Assembly (NCBI RefSeq): GCF_003129925.1
Contig: NZ_QFFN01000024.1
Location: 1 to 35,477 of the forward strand
Length of the DNA: 35,477 nt
Reading direction: 5' to 3'
From: Bifidobacterium catulorum
GTDB taxonomy: Bacteria; Actinomycetota; Actinomycetes; Actinomycetales; Bifidobacteriaceae
Shown: in pieces, positions 1 through 8,095 of the stretch
How positions within the stretch are numbered: the first letter of the stretch is position 1
Layout of the letters: every line of letters begins with the position of its first letter
The notes under the pieces: generated by a model
Databases searched by the model: none
Told to the model about the DNA's origin: nothing
Seen by the model: only the letters and a program-made list of their open reading frames with translations
Position numbers and translations under genes: made by a program

Positions 1-1
1 A

Positions 2-217
2 GGCGGAGGGGATGCCGCCGCGGGGTCGGGAGGCGGGGCGTCGCCGAACGTCCTCCAAGGGGGCACGGCGACCTCCGGAACATCCGGCGGTCCGGAGGCC
101 GCCTCCGCCTCCTTGCCGGGGCGGGACCCCTATGCCGCAGCCGACGCGGCGCAGACGGCTCCGGCGTCGGAGGAGTTCGGCGACATGGAGCCCCCTCCCG
201 ACGAACCCGACCTCTGA
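2..217 (+). CDS. C-terminal tail of an unidentified protein (5' truncated by window edge)
   Basis: An open frame enters from the left edge and ends at TGA 215-217. The 71 visible residues are low complexity: a Gly/Ala/Ser/Pro-rich stretch, then an acidic, proline-rich end (FGDMEPPPDEPDL). Composition and codon use look like a disordered C-terminal tail of a real actinobacterial protein rather than an enzyme core. It ends only about 10 bases before the stop of the convergent pepO gene, with no terminator-like hairpin between them. No domain is visible, so the function cannot be assigned from this window. An overlapping long plus-strand frame from 12 that runs antisense through pepO was preferred against because pepO is certain. 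Confidence 0.55.
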   Translation, partial: GGGDAAAGSGGGASPNVLQGGTATSGTSGGPEAASASLPGRDPYAAADAAQTAPASEEFGDMEPPPDEPDL

Positions 218-227
218 GACCGGAGCG

Positions 228-2300
228 TTACCAGATGCGGACTCGGTCCTCGGGGGCGAGCCACATGGCGTCGGCATCGGTCACGTTGAACGCCTGATAG
301 AACAGGTCCACGTTGCGTACGATGCCGTTGGTACGGAATTCGGCCGGGGAGTGGGGGTCGATCTGCAGATACTGTTCTGCCAGCTCGTCACGGTTCTTGC
401 CGCGCCACACCGAGGCGTACGAGAGGAAGAACCGCTGCACGCCGGTGAAGCCGTCGATGACGGGCGCGTGGTCGAGCGCCGCGGCGACCGATTCCGGCGT
501 CCCGTCGTCGGCGCCCAAAGCCAGCGCATACGCCTTGATGGCGATGTTCACGCCTCCGAGGTCGCCGATGTTCTCGCCGATGGTCAGCGCGCCGTTCACG
601 TGCGGTGCCTTGTCCGGCTGCCCCTGGCGCGCGTACTTCTCGGCCAGCTGCTGCGGCACGAAGCCGTTGTACTGGTCGATCAGCGCCTTCGTGCGCTTCT
701 CGAAGTTCTCGCGGTCCTCGGCCGTCCACCAGTCATGCAGCCTGCCGTCGCCGTCGTACTTCGACCCCTGGTCGTCGAATCCGTGGCCGATCTCGTGGCC
801 GATCACCGCGCCGATGCCGCCGTAGTTGGCGGCGTCCTCGGCGTCAGGGTTGAAGAACGGCGGCTGAAGGATCGCGGCGGGGAACACGATGACGTTCATC
901 GTCGGCTCGTAGTAGGCGTTCACCGTCTGCGGGTTCATCAGCCATTCGTCCCTGTCGACCTCCTTGCCGGCCTTGGCCAGCTGGTATCCCGCCCCATAGC
1001 GCCAGGCGTTGCGCAGGTTGTCGACCAGCGACAGGTCGTCGGAGACGCTCAGCGCGCTGTAATCGCGCCAATGGTTCGTGTATCCGATCTTCGGGGTGAA
1101 CTTAGCGAGCTTCTCCAGCGCCTTGGCCTTCGTGTCCTCGCCCAGCCAGTCGCTGGCGAGGATCGACGCATGGTACGCCCTGATCAGGTTGCCGACCAGC
1201 TCCTCCATGCGCGCCTTCGACGATTCGGGGAAGTGCCGGCGCACATACTCGCGGCCCACCTCCTCGCCGCAGATGCCGTTGACCAGCGAGACGCCGCGCT
1301 TCCAGCGGTCGCGCTGCTCGGCGGTGCCCGACATCACCTTGCCGTAGAAGTCGAAGCTCGTCTTGTCGAAGTCCTCGCTGAGGAAATGCGACCAGCTGTT
1401 GATGATATGCACGCGCGCCCACAGCTTGAGGTCCTCAAGGTCCGCATCCCTCCAGAACCGGTCGATGCCGGTGAGGAAGCTCGGCTCGTGCACGATGACG
1501 TGCGACAGCACCGTGGTCATGTCGACAGGCTGCATCGAGGCCGCGGCCGTCACGTCGTAGGCGTTCTGCCAGGCGCGCGCCCACGTTTCGATGTCGAACG
1601 AGGGGAGCGCGGCCTTCAGCTGGGCGTAGTCCATCGGATTGTAGGTCTTGTCCTCGTCGCGGGTGGCCACCACGTCCCAGTGGTGCTTGGCGATGCGGGT
1701 CTCCACGTCGAGGAACCGCCTCGCCTGTTCGTCGGCCTCGTCGCCGGTCTTCGCATAGCCGGCAAGCCGAAGCAGGGCGGAGACCATGTCCACGTAGGCG
1801 TCACGCACCGCCGCATACCGTTCCTCGCGGTAGTACGCCTCGTCGGGCAGTCCCAGACCCTCCTGCTCCACATGCGTGATGTTGTGCTCCGGGTCGCCGG
1901 GGTTCGGATACACCATGAGGCCGATGAGATCCGGGCCTCCCGCGGGATTGAGCATGCCGAGCACGCGGGTCAGCTCGGTCTTGTCGGAGGCCGAATCCAC
2001 GGCTTCGAGGTCGGGGCGGATCGGTTCGATGCCGGCGGCGTTGATGGCGTTCTCGTCGCGGAACGAACGGTACAGGATGGCCGATTTGATGGCCGGGCTG
2101 TCGTCGTCCTCAAGGATGTCGCGTACATCCTGCTCGGCGTTTTCTGCGAGCTTGTCGAACGCGCCGAACCGTGCGCGGTCGGCGGGGAGGATGTACGTGT
2201 CGATCCACGGTCCGTTGACGTATCGGAAGAAATCGTCGGCTGGCTTGATGACGGAGGAGAAAGATGCCGGGTCGATGCCGGAGATAAGCGAGTCTGTCAT
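228..2300 (-). CDS. pepO: M13 family zinc metallopeptidase (neprilysin/PepO-like endopeptidase)
   Basis: A 690-residue zinc endopeptidase of the M13 (neprilysin) family, which cleaves oligopeptides. The zinc motif HEIGH is at residues 502-506 and the third-ligand motif GENIGD puts the Glu at 576 with Asp 580; the NAYYEP stretch upstream matches the substrate-binding N-A-x-Y region. The N-terminal half is the usual M13_N domain. There is no signal peptide or membrane anchor, so this is a cytoplasmic form as in lactic acid bacteria and bifidobacteria, where PepO degrades imported or intracellular peptides. Length is normal. It is transcribed alone, convergent with the preceding partial gene and divergent from map. 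The start ATG gives the N terminus MTDSLISGIDP. Confidence 0.95.
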   Translation of the reverse strand: MTDSLISGIDPASFSSVIKPADDFFRYVNGPWIDTYILPADRARFGAFDKLAENAEQDVRDILEDDDSPAIKSAILYRSFRDENAINAAGIEPIRPDLEAVDSASDKTELTRVLGMLNPAGGPDLIGLMVYPNPGDPEHNITHVEQEGLGLPDEAYYREERYAAVRDAYVDMVSALLRLAGYAKTGDEADEQARRFLDVETRIAKHHWDVVATRDEDKTYNPMDYAQLKAALPSFDIETWARAWQNAYDVTAAASMQPVDMTTVLSHVIVHEPSFLTGIDRFWRDADLEDLKLWARVHIINSWSHFLSEDFDKTSFDFYGKVMSGTAEQRDRWKRGVSLVNGICGEEVGREYVRRHFPESSKARMEELVGNLIRAYHASILASDWLGEDTKAKALEKLAKFTPKIGYTNHWRDYSALSVSDDLSLVDNLRNAWRYGAGYQLAKAGKEVDRDEWLMNPQTVNAYYEPTMNVIVFPAAILQPPFFNPDAEDAANYGGIGAVIGHEIGHGFDDQGSKYDGDGRLHDWWTAEDRENFEKRTKALIDQYNGFVPQQLAEKYARQGQPDKAPHVNGALTIGENIGDLGGVNIAIKAYALALGADDGTPESVAAALDHAPVIDGFTGVQRFFLSYASVWRGKNRDELAEQYLQIDPHSPAEFRTNGIVRNVDLFYQAFNVTDADAMWLAPEDRVRIW

Positions 2301-2517
2301 AATCCCCAGAGTAACGGTCCAGCCCTACTAACGCCATCGTCGCGGTCCGTTTTCATGGGAGGTTTCATGGAGGCTCCGAATATCGGCCGCTGGCGCCATC
2401 CCCGCCGAAAACATGGCCGACCGGCCACTATATGAGAATGGTTATCAAATTATCGACGATGATGGCATGGCGTTGAAGTAATGTGGATGGGAAACAATCG
2501 TAGAAAGCGAATCAGAC

Positions 2518-3294
2518 GTGATTGAACTCAAGACCCCCCAGGAAATCAAGGAAATGCGCCCGGCCGGCAAATTCGTCGGATCCATCCTCAAGGACCTGAG
2601 GAAAATGACCAAGGTCGGCACCAACCTTCTCGAAATCGACGAATTCGTCAAGCAGCGCATCGAGGCGCGCAACGGCGCCGAATCCTGCTACGTGGACTAT
2701 GCCCCCGACTTCGGCACCGGACCGTTCGCGCACTACATCTGCACCTCCGTCAACGACGCCGTGCTGCATGGCGTTCCCTACGACTACAACCTCAAGGACG
2801 GCGACCTCGTCTCCCTCGACCTCGCCATCAACGTCGACGGATGGGTCGGCGACTCCGCCATCAGCTTCGTCGTCGGCAACGACCCCGACCCCGAGGACCT
2901 TCGCCTCATCAAGTGCACCGAGGACGCGCTCGCCGCGGGCATCGACCAGGCCCGCGCCGGAAACCGTCTCGGCGACATCTCCTCCGCCATCGGGGATGTG
3001 GCGCGATCCCAGGGATACACCATCAACCTCGAATTCGGCGGCCACGGCGTCGGCCACATCATGCACGGCGACCCGCACGTGCCCAACGACGGCAAGGCCC
3101 ATCACGGCTACCGTCTGCGTCCGGGGCTGGTCATCGCCATCGAACCGTGGTTCCTCAAGACCACCGACGAGATCTATCAGGACCCGAAGGACGGATGGAC
3201 GTTGCGTTCCTCCGACGGTTCGCGTGGCGCGCACACCGAGCACACCATCGCCATCACCGACGGCGACCCCATCATCCTCACCGCCCGCGACTGA
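2518..3294 (+). CDS. map: Methionine aminopeptidase, type I
   Basis: Removes the initiator methionine from nascent proteins. The 258-residue product shows the five metal ligands of the family in order: Asp in LDLAINVDGW, Asp in GDSAISF, His in GHGVGHIMH, Glu in AIEPWF and Glu in HTEHTIAI. The start is GTG at 2518: an in-frame TAG lies just upstream (15 bases 5'), and MIELKTPQEIKEM aligns with the usual N terminus of type I enzymes, so a later ATG would truncate the fold. The ribosome binding site is weak. It is a single gene, divergent from pepO, with about 215 bases before gltA. The 217-base spacer 2301-2517 shows no other gene. Confidence 0.95.
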   Translation: MIELKTPQEIKEMRPAGKFVGSILKDLRKMTKVGTNLLEIDEFVKQRIEARNGAESCYVDYAPDFGTGPFAHYICTSVNDAVLHGVPYDYNLKDGDLVSLDLAINVDGWVGDSAISFVVGNDPDPEDLRLIKCTEDALAAGIDQARAGNRLGDISSAIGDVARSQGYTINLEFGGHGVGHIMHGDPHVPNDGKAHHGYRLRPGLVIAIEPWFLKTTDEIYQDPKDGWTLRSSDGSRGAHTEHTIAITDGDPIILTARD

Positions 3295-3510
3295 CGCCAG
3301 GGCCGTCGTACGCGCGGAATCCGATGGCATGATCGTCGTTCCAGGCGTTTCGCCGTGATACCGGACCGGCTGCGGGATCCCGATCATGCCTTGCCCTCCG
3401 GCGGCGCAGTCCCCACTACGTGGGCGAACGGCGGCGTTCTGCACGATCATGCGGTAACCTAATGCAAACACGGCACGACTACGGTGCCATAGCGGTATCA
3501 AGGAGGGAAT

Positions 3511-4800
3511 ATGTCAACAGCAAGGCTGGAGGTGGAGTCCGTAGCGTACGACCTGCCCGTGGTCAAGGCCACCAGCGGGCCCGACGGCATCGTGGTCTCG
3601 AAGCTGCGCAATGACGGCTGGGTCACGCTCGACCCCGGGTTTCTCACCACCGCGCAGTGCGAATCCAAGATCACGTTCATCGACGGCAACAACTCGGTGC
3701 TCCGCTACCGTGGGTACCCTATCAGCCAGCTGTGCGAGCATTCGAACTTCCTTGAGGTCGCATGGCTGCTCCAGCACGGCGAACTGCCGAATTCGGAGCA
3801 GTACACGACATTTCGTGACGGCATCTTGCGGCGCACGGTCATCGGTGAGGACTTCCGCACGTTCCTCGGAACGTTCCCGCGCGACTCGCATCCGATGAGC
3901 GTGCTCGCCTCCGCCGTCAACGCGCTGGCCGCCTACCATCCCGACACGGTCGACATCAACGACCCGGGGCAGCTCGATGCCGCCGCCGCGAACATCATGG
4001 CCAAGGTGCGTACCATCGTCTCCCATATCTGGCGCCGCCGCCGCGACGAGCCGCTGCTGTACCCCGACTATTCGCGGGGTTATGTGGACGACTTCCTGCG
4101 CATGAGCTTCGCCGTGCCATACACGCAGTTCGAATCCGACCCGCTCATGGTCGACGCCCTCGACAAGCTGCTCATCATCCACGCCGATCACGAGCAGAAC
4201 TGCTCCACGTCGGTGGTGCGCATCGCCGGCTCCGCCCATGCCAACCTGTATTCCGCAGTGGCGGCCGGCATCAACGCGCTGTCGGGCCCTCTGCACGGCG
4301 GCGCCAATGAGGCCGTGCTGCGTCAGCTGGAAGCCATCCGCGACTCCGGCAAAAGCGTACGGGAGTTCGTGGAGGAGGCCAAAAAAGAGGGGCATCGCAT
4401 CTCCGGCCTCGGCCATCGCGTGTACAAGTCGTATGATCCGCGCGCGGCCATCGCCAAGAAATACCTTGAGCAGATCATGGAGCTGCGCGGAGACGCGTTC
4501 GCCGGCGAACGCGACCTGCTTGACGTGGCGCTCGAACTGGAGGACATCGCCCTGCATGACGACTATTTCGTCTCGCGCCACCTTTACCCGAACGTGGACT
4601 TCTACACCGGTCTCATCTACCGGGCCATCGGATTCGACCAGGAGATGTTCACTACGCTGTTCGCGCTCGGCCGCATCCCCGGCTGGATCGCCCAATACCG
4701 TGAGATGCTCGCCGACCCGGCCACGAAGATCGGCCGTCCGCGTCAGGTGTACACCGGGTCCCCGCAGCGTGATTTCGTGCCGATCGAGAACCGTCCCTAG
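3511..4800 (+). CDS. gltA: Citrate synthase
   Basis: Condenses acetyl-CoA and oxaloacetate to citrate; in bifidobacteria, which lack a complete TCA cycle, it is expected to feed the partial branch toward glutamate. The 429-residue product carries the catalytic triad in context: His262 in SGPLHGGANE, His302 in LGHRVYKSYDPR and Asp363 in YPNVDFYTGL. HADHEQNCSTSVVRIAGS is the standard citrate synthase core. Length fits the hexameric type II-like bacterial enzyme. A perfect AAGGAGG at 3500-3506 lies four bases before ATG 3511. It is convergent with the deacetylase gene that follows, the two stops lying about 40 bases apart. Confidence 0.97.
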   Translation: MSTARLEVESVAYDLPVVKATSGPDGIVVSKLRNDGWVTLDPGFLTTAQCESKITFIDGNNSVLRYRGYPISQLCEHSNFLEVAWLLQHGELPNSEQYTTFRDGILRRTVIGEDFRTFLGTFPRDSHPMSVLASAVNALAAYHPDTVDINDPGQLDAAAANIMAKVRTIVSHIWRRRRDEPLLYPDYSRGYVDDFLRMSFAVPYTQFESDPLMVDALDKLLIIHADHEQNCSTSVVRIAGSAHANLYSAVAAGINALSGPLHGGANEAVLRQLEAIRDSGKSVREFVEEAKKEGHRISGLGHRVYKSYDPRAAIAKKYLEQIMELRGDAFAGERDLLDVALELEDIALHDDYFVSRHLYPNVDFYTGLIYRAIGFDQEMFTTLFALGRIPGWIAQYREMLADPATKIGRPRQVYTGSPQRDFVPIENRP

Positions 4801-4821
4801 GCCGTCTCCGGGGAACGTGGG

Positions 4822-4836
4822 GCGGAATCGTTCCGC
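4822..4836. terminator. Small hairpin between convergent gltA and deacetylase genes
   Basis: GCGGAA / TTCCGC (4822-4827 and 4831-4836) with a three-base loop sits in the 42-base gap between two convergent stop codons. It could serve both strands, but it has only a weak GTTT after it on the plus strand, so terminator function is a guess. Confidence 0.35.
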
Positions 4837-4842
4837 GTTTCC

Positions 4843-6234
4843 CTACCACTGCACGGCGTAGTTCGTGGAGGGCTTCCACGGCTCGCCCGGCCTGACCATC
4901 TGGTCTCGCGAATAGTACACATATCCCGGCTTCGGACGCTCCCCGAGCAGTTGCGGCACGCTGACGAACGTATACCCCCTGGCCTTGAGGTCGGTGATGA
5001 TGCGTTCGGTCGCCTTCGCCGTGCTGCCCTGCAGATCATGCAGCAGGATGATGTCGCCGGGGCGGGTCCATTGCAGCACCTCGTCGTAGACGCCGTCGGC
5101 GTCCTTCTCCCAGTCGTAGCCCATCACGTTGAAGTTGATGATGGACGAGTTCATGGCAACGGCCTGGTCTCGCACGTCGTTGCTCCATTCGCTGTATGGC
5201 GGCCGGATCATCGAGGGGTAGGTGCCGACGGTCTTCTCCACTGCGGTACTGGTCCTCGTCAGCTGCGAGACCACGTCGGCCTTGCCCAGCGTCTGCAGAT
5301 GGGGATGATTCCATGTGTGGTTCTCGATCGGATATCCGGCGCCGGCCAGCTCCTTGAGCATCGGCGACGTCTTGTCGGTGATGTGTTCGCCGACCGAGAA
5401 GAACGTGGCCGTCGTCCCGGTCTTCTTCAACGCCTGGATGACCGGCGGCGTATTGGCGGCGTCGGGGCCGTCGTCGAACGTCAGCGCCACGCACTTGGCC
5501 TTCGTGCAGTCCACGCCCAGTTTGGCGATGTTCGATGCGGTCACTTTGTCCATGGCCTGATTGAGCTGGTCGATGGACCGCTGGTAGACGGTCTTGTCGG
5601 TGATGATGTCGTTGCCGTTGAGCTGATCGTCCGCGGCGGTGATGAGCTGCTGCAGCCTGGTGCGCGTGGATTCGTCGGTCACCTTGCCGTCGGTCTGGTC
5701 GAGCAGGCCCTTGGACTGGGATACCGCAGCCGTGAGCGTGAACCGGATGGCGGCGTTGGTCTTGTTCGCGACGCCGCGGCGCACGGTCGTCGCATCTGCG
5801 GCGATGGCCTTGGCGCGTTGTGAGGCGTCCTTCCCCGCGTCGGTCAATGATTGCGTGCGCGTCGTCAGATCGTCCGCGGACATCGCGTCGTCGCACCGGT
5901 ACCGTTCGCCGTCGTTGGCGTCGGAGACCAGTGTCTTCGCCTCTGCCACGGCGGTGCGCAACGTGGCGACCGTAGCGGGGTCCTCCACGGCCGAAGGCTG
6001 AGTCCCGGCCTCGGATTCGGTGGCCGAGACCGCCTTCCCCAGTGCTGTGGCGGCGTCGAGCAGCGTCGTCCGCGCCGCGGTGCATCGGCTCATCGCCTGC
6101 ACATGCCGGTTGTGCCGTGAATACGCCACGCCGCCCGAGACGGCGATCGCGGCGACCATCGCGATGACGATGACGATAATGAGCGGTCTACGGCGCCGCG
6201 CTCCCCGGACGCTTGCTGCGGAATGCTTGGCCAT
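4843..6234 (-). CDS. Membrane-anchored polysaccharide deacetylase (NodB domain)
   Basis: A 463-residue type II membrane protein. Residues 10-16 are Arg-rich (GARRRRP), residues 18-37 form the membrane anchor, residues 45-240 are an Ala/Thr/Asp-rich, helical stalk, and residues 248-445 are a NodB-type carbohydrate esterase 4 domain outside the membrane. Family motifs are present: TFDDGP with Asp254/Asp255, H-x3-H at His306/His310 for metal binding, RPPYSEW at 344-350, and LLHD with His399. Such enzymes remove acetyl groups from peptidoglycan or related amino sugars; the exact substrate is not visible. The RPPY motif is followed by Ser where Gly is commonest. An AGGGA lies just upstream of ATG 6234. 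It is monocistronic. Confidence 0.9.
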   Translation of the reverse strand: MAKHSAASVRGARRRRPLIIVIVIAMVAAIAVSGGVAYSRHNRHVQAMSRCTAARTTLLDAATALGKAVSATESEAGTQPSAVEDPATVATLRTAVAEAKTLVSDANDGERYRCDDAMSADDLTTRTQSLTDAGKDASQRAKAIAADATTVRRGVANKTNAAIRFTLTAAVSQSKGLLDQTDGKVTDESTRTRLQQLITAADDQLNGNDIITDKTVYQRSIDQLNQAMDKVTASNIAKLGVDCTKAKCVALTFDDGPDAANTPPVIQALKKTGTTATFFSVGEHITDKTSPMLKELAGAGYPIENHTWNHPHLQTLGKADVVSQLTRTSTAVEKTVGTYPSMIRPPYSEWSNDVRDQAVAMNSSIINFNVMGYDWEKDADGVYDEVLQWTRPGDIILLHDLQGSTAKATERIITDLKARGYTFVSVPQLLGERPKPGYVYYSRDQMVRPGEPWKPSTNYAVQW

Positions 6235-6357
6235 GGTTTCCCTGCTTCTTCGGTCTTCGATATGCTGCCATGAAAACTGTAACGCACCGGCATCAAGGCG
6301 TGTCAGCGGACTTCCGTGGTTTTTGCTATCATTGCCAAGTTGCCGTTTCGGCGACGT

Positions 6358-6434
6358 GGGGCCTTAGCTCAGTCGGTTAGAGCAGCGGACTCATAATCCG
6401 TCGGTCCAGGGTTCAAGCCCCTGAGGCCCCACCA
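6358..6434 (+). tRNA. tRNA with CAT anticodon (elongator Met, or Ile2 if lysidine-modified)
   Basis: A complete 77-base cloverleaf: acceptor stem GGGGCCT/AGGCCCC, D-arm starting AGCTCAGTCGG, anticodon stem GCGGA/TCCGT around loop CTCATAA (anticodon 6392-6394), T-stem CAGGG/CCCTG with loop TTCAAGC, discriminator A and encoded CCA. CAT may be read as elongator methionine or, after lysidine modification by TilS, as the minor isoleucine tRNA. The acceptor stem fits neither Escherichia coli model exactly, so both stay open; it is not an initiator because G1-C72 is paired. A TATCAT at 6327-6332 is a possible -10 element. The CCA end overlaps the first copy of a 20-bp tandem duplication. Confidence 0.95.
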
Positions 6435-6472
6435 TGGTGATCCCCTGACGATCATGGTGATCCCCTGACGAT
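6433..6472. repeat. 20-bp perfect tandem duplication at the tRNA 3' end
   Basis: The 20-base unit (starting CATGGTGATCCCC) occurs twice head to tail at 6433-6452 and 6453-6472 without mismatch. The first copy starts at the second C of the encoded CCA of the tRNA. The remaining 55 bases up to the transporter stop at 6528 hold nothing recognisable. Confidence 0.95.
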
Positions 6473-6527
6473 TTCCCTGATTCCATGCGGTTTGTTCTCG
6501 TTCGTCGAGTCTGGTGGTTCCCGTCTG

Positions 6528-7961
6528 TTACTTCTCCGATTCCGTCGTACCCTCCGCGTAGATGGAACGGCTGTTCACCCGGAACCAGATGATCGCGAAC
6601 ACCATGATCGCCGCGTAGATGAGCAGCAGATTCGTGTAGTTCGCGGCAGCGCCCGTCGCGCCGATGAGATTCGTCGCCATGTTGCCGCCGGAAAGGGAGT
6701 TCGTGGCGATGGGCGTGCCGAAGATGGCGATGCCGATCGAGCCGGCACCCTGCATGGCCAGATCGTTCATGCCAACCCCTCGTCCGGATTGTTCGGCGGG
6801 CAGCGTGCCCAGCACGGTGTCGACGGTGGGGGAGTAGAGCATGGCCATGCCGCCGTAGAACAATGCGATGCAGATGGCCAGGGCCACCGGTCCGGCAAGC
6901 ACGCTGAACGCCGCGCTCAGCGTGCCCAGGCACATGAGCGAGGCGCCGAGCGTGATGGTGGTCCTGCGTCCGAGCCTGCCGACGATGGCACCGGACGACG
7001 TGCCGCTGACGGTGGCGATGATCAGCGCCGGCAACAGTACGAGCGACACCTGCGCGCTGGTCATGCCGTATATGCTTGCGCCCATGGCGTTGTACAACGG
7101 CGTGATGGAGAAGTTGGTGAAGTAGAAGAGGAACATCAGAGCCACGGCCTTCCACCAACGGGTGTTGTGGAAGAACGCCGGGGTGATGAACGGGTCGCGC
7201 GCCCTGCCGATGTAGACGGCGAACACGGCGAACGTGACGATGGATCCTACGAGCAGCGGCCAGTGCAGATCGGAGAAGAACAGGGTGAGCTGCAGCACCG
7301 CGAGCGCGAAGATGATGAAGCCGGGAACGTCCACGTGCGCGGCTTTTCCGGTGGTGTGCGGCAGGTTGGCCAACAGTGTGGGCACCACGAGGATCGAGGC
7401 CATGGGGATGAGGAACAGGTATGACCAGTCGATGGCGCTGACGACGCCGCCGCTGACGACGCCGATGGCTGTGGCGAGCTGGTAGGCGGCCGTGAACATG
7501 CCGAAGTACAGCAGTTTCCTGCCGGCGTGGAGGTATCGCGCCACGATGACGAGGTATACGGAGCCGGCGGCCTGGAATCCGGCCGTCTGTATGGCTCGGA
7601 ACACGATGATCTCCAACAGGCTGCCATGCAGCACGAATCCCAGGAGCGAGCCGGCCCAGAGCAGCACGAGCCCGAACATGGTCATGCGTTTGAGCGAGGA
7701 GAAGTCGCAGAGCGATCCGTAGACGAAGCAGACGATGCCGAGGACGACGCCGGGGACGGCGGTGATCAGCGATGCCTGTCCGGCGGCGCCGACGTCGGCG
7801 CCGACCTGTTGGAACACCAGATTGAACGCCTGCAGGCACAGGGTGCCGAGCATGTAGATGAACAGCAGCGGAATAAGCGTTTTGCGTGCTTTCGCGGCGA
7901 CCTCGTCGTTGGTCTGGTCGGGCGTTCGTTCGGCTGCCGTGATGGAGGGCCGATTGCTCAT
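6528..7961 (-). CDS. MFS drug/metabolite efflux-type transporter (DHA2-like, Tet(L)-related)
   Basis: A 477-residue polytopic membrane protein with about 14 hydrophobic segments. The region around residues 125-190 (FRAIQTAGFQAAGS, then WSYLFLIPM) resembles the Tet(K/L) and EmrB branch of the major facilitator superfamily, which are proton-coupled exporters. Downstream of nucleoside genes, it may move a nucleoside, a base or an analogue, but nothing in the sequence fixes the substrate or direction. It is the last gene of the minus-strand nucleoside cluster, but a 134-base gap with a strong hairpin (8058-8088) separates it from the hydrolase, so it may be partly independent. AGGAAG followed by AGGA precedes ATG 7961. 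Confidence 0.85.
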   Translation of the reverse strand: MSNRPSITAAERTPDQTNDEVAAKARKTLIPLLFIYMLGTLCLQAFNLVFQQVGADVGAAGQASLITAVPGVVLGIVCFVYGSLCDFSSLKRMTMFGLVLLWAGSLLGFVLHGSLLEIIVFRAIQTAGFQAAGSVYLVIVARYLHAGRKLLYFGMFTAAYQLATAIGVVSGGVVSAIDWSYLFLIPMASILVVPTLLANLPHTTGKAAHVDVPGFIIFALAVLQLTLFFSDLHWPLLVGSIVTFAVFAVYIGRARDPFITPAFFHNTRWWKAVALMFLFYFTNFSITPLYNAMGASIYGMTSAQVSLVLLPALIIATVSGTSSGAIVGRLGRRTTITLGASLMCLGTLSAAFSVLAGPVALAICIALFYGGMAMLYSPTVDTVLGTLPAEQSGRGVGMNDLAMQGAGSIGIAIFGTPIATNSLSGGNMATNLIGATGAAANYTNLLLIYAAIMVFAIIWFRVNSRSIYAEGTTESEK

Positions 7962-8057
7962 GAAATCCTACTTCCTATAGAACCGTCTGGGTAATCGGCT
8001 CGTTATTTGTCGTGTTGTCGTGCGGGGGAGCCGAAGGGCCGCATATGCCGGATACAT

Positions 8058-8088
8058 TGTCGGCCCCCGGGTTTTCCGGAGGCCGACA
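8058..8088 (-). terminator. Strong hairpin between nucleoside hydrolase and MFS genes
   Basis: TGTCGGCC-C-CCGG (8058-8070) pairs with CCGG-A-GGCCGACA (8076-8088), with one C/A mismatch and a five-base loop, beginning eight bases after the hydrolase stop. There is no U-run on the minus strand, so it could be a leaky terminator or an mRNA 3'-end stabiliser reducing expression of the distal MFS gene. Confidence 0.6.
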
Positions 8089-8095
8089 GGGGGTG

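Noticed and set aside
12-2435. 807-codon plus-strand open frame antisense to pepO
   Set aside because: It is the GC-rich shadow of the certain M13 peptidase gene; the Val/Arg/His/Asp-rich composition has no domain.
3514-4695. Long minus-strand frame antisense to gltA
   Set aside because: Shadow frame from third-position GC bias; citrate synthase with its catalytic triad lies on the other strand.
6391-7839. Minus-strand frame overlapping the MFS gene and ending in GPQGLEPWTDGL
   Set aside because: Its C terminus is the reverse-complement translation of the tRNA gene, a familiar annotation artefact, and the body is a shadow of the transporter.
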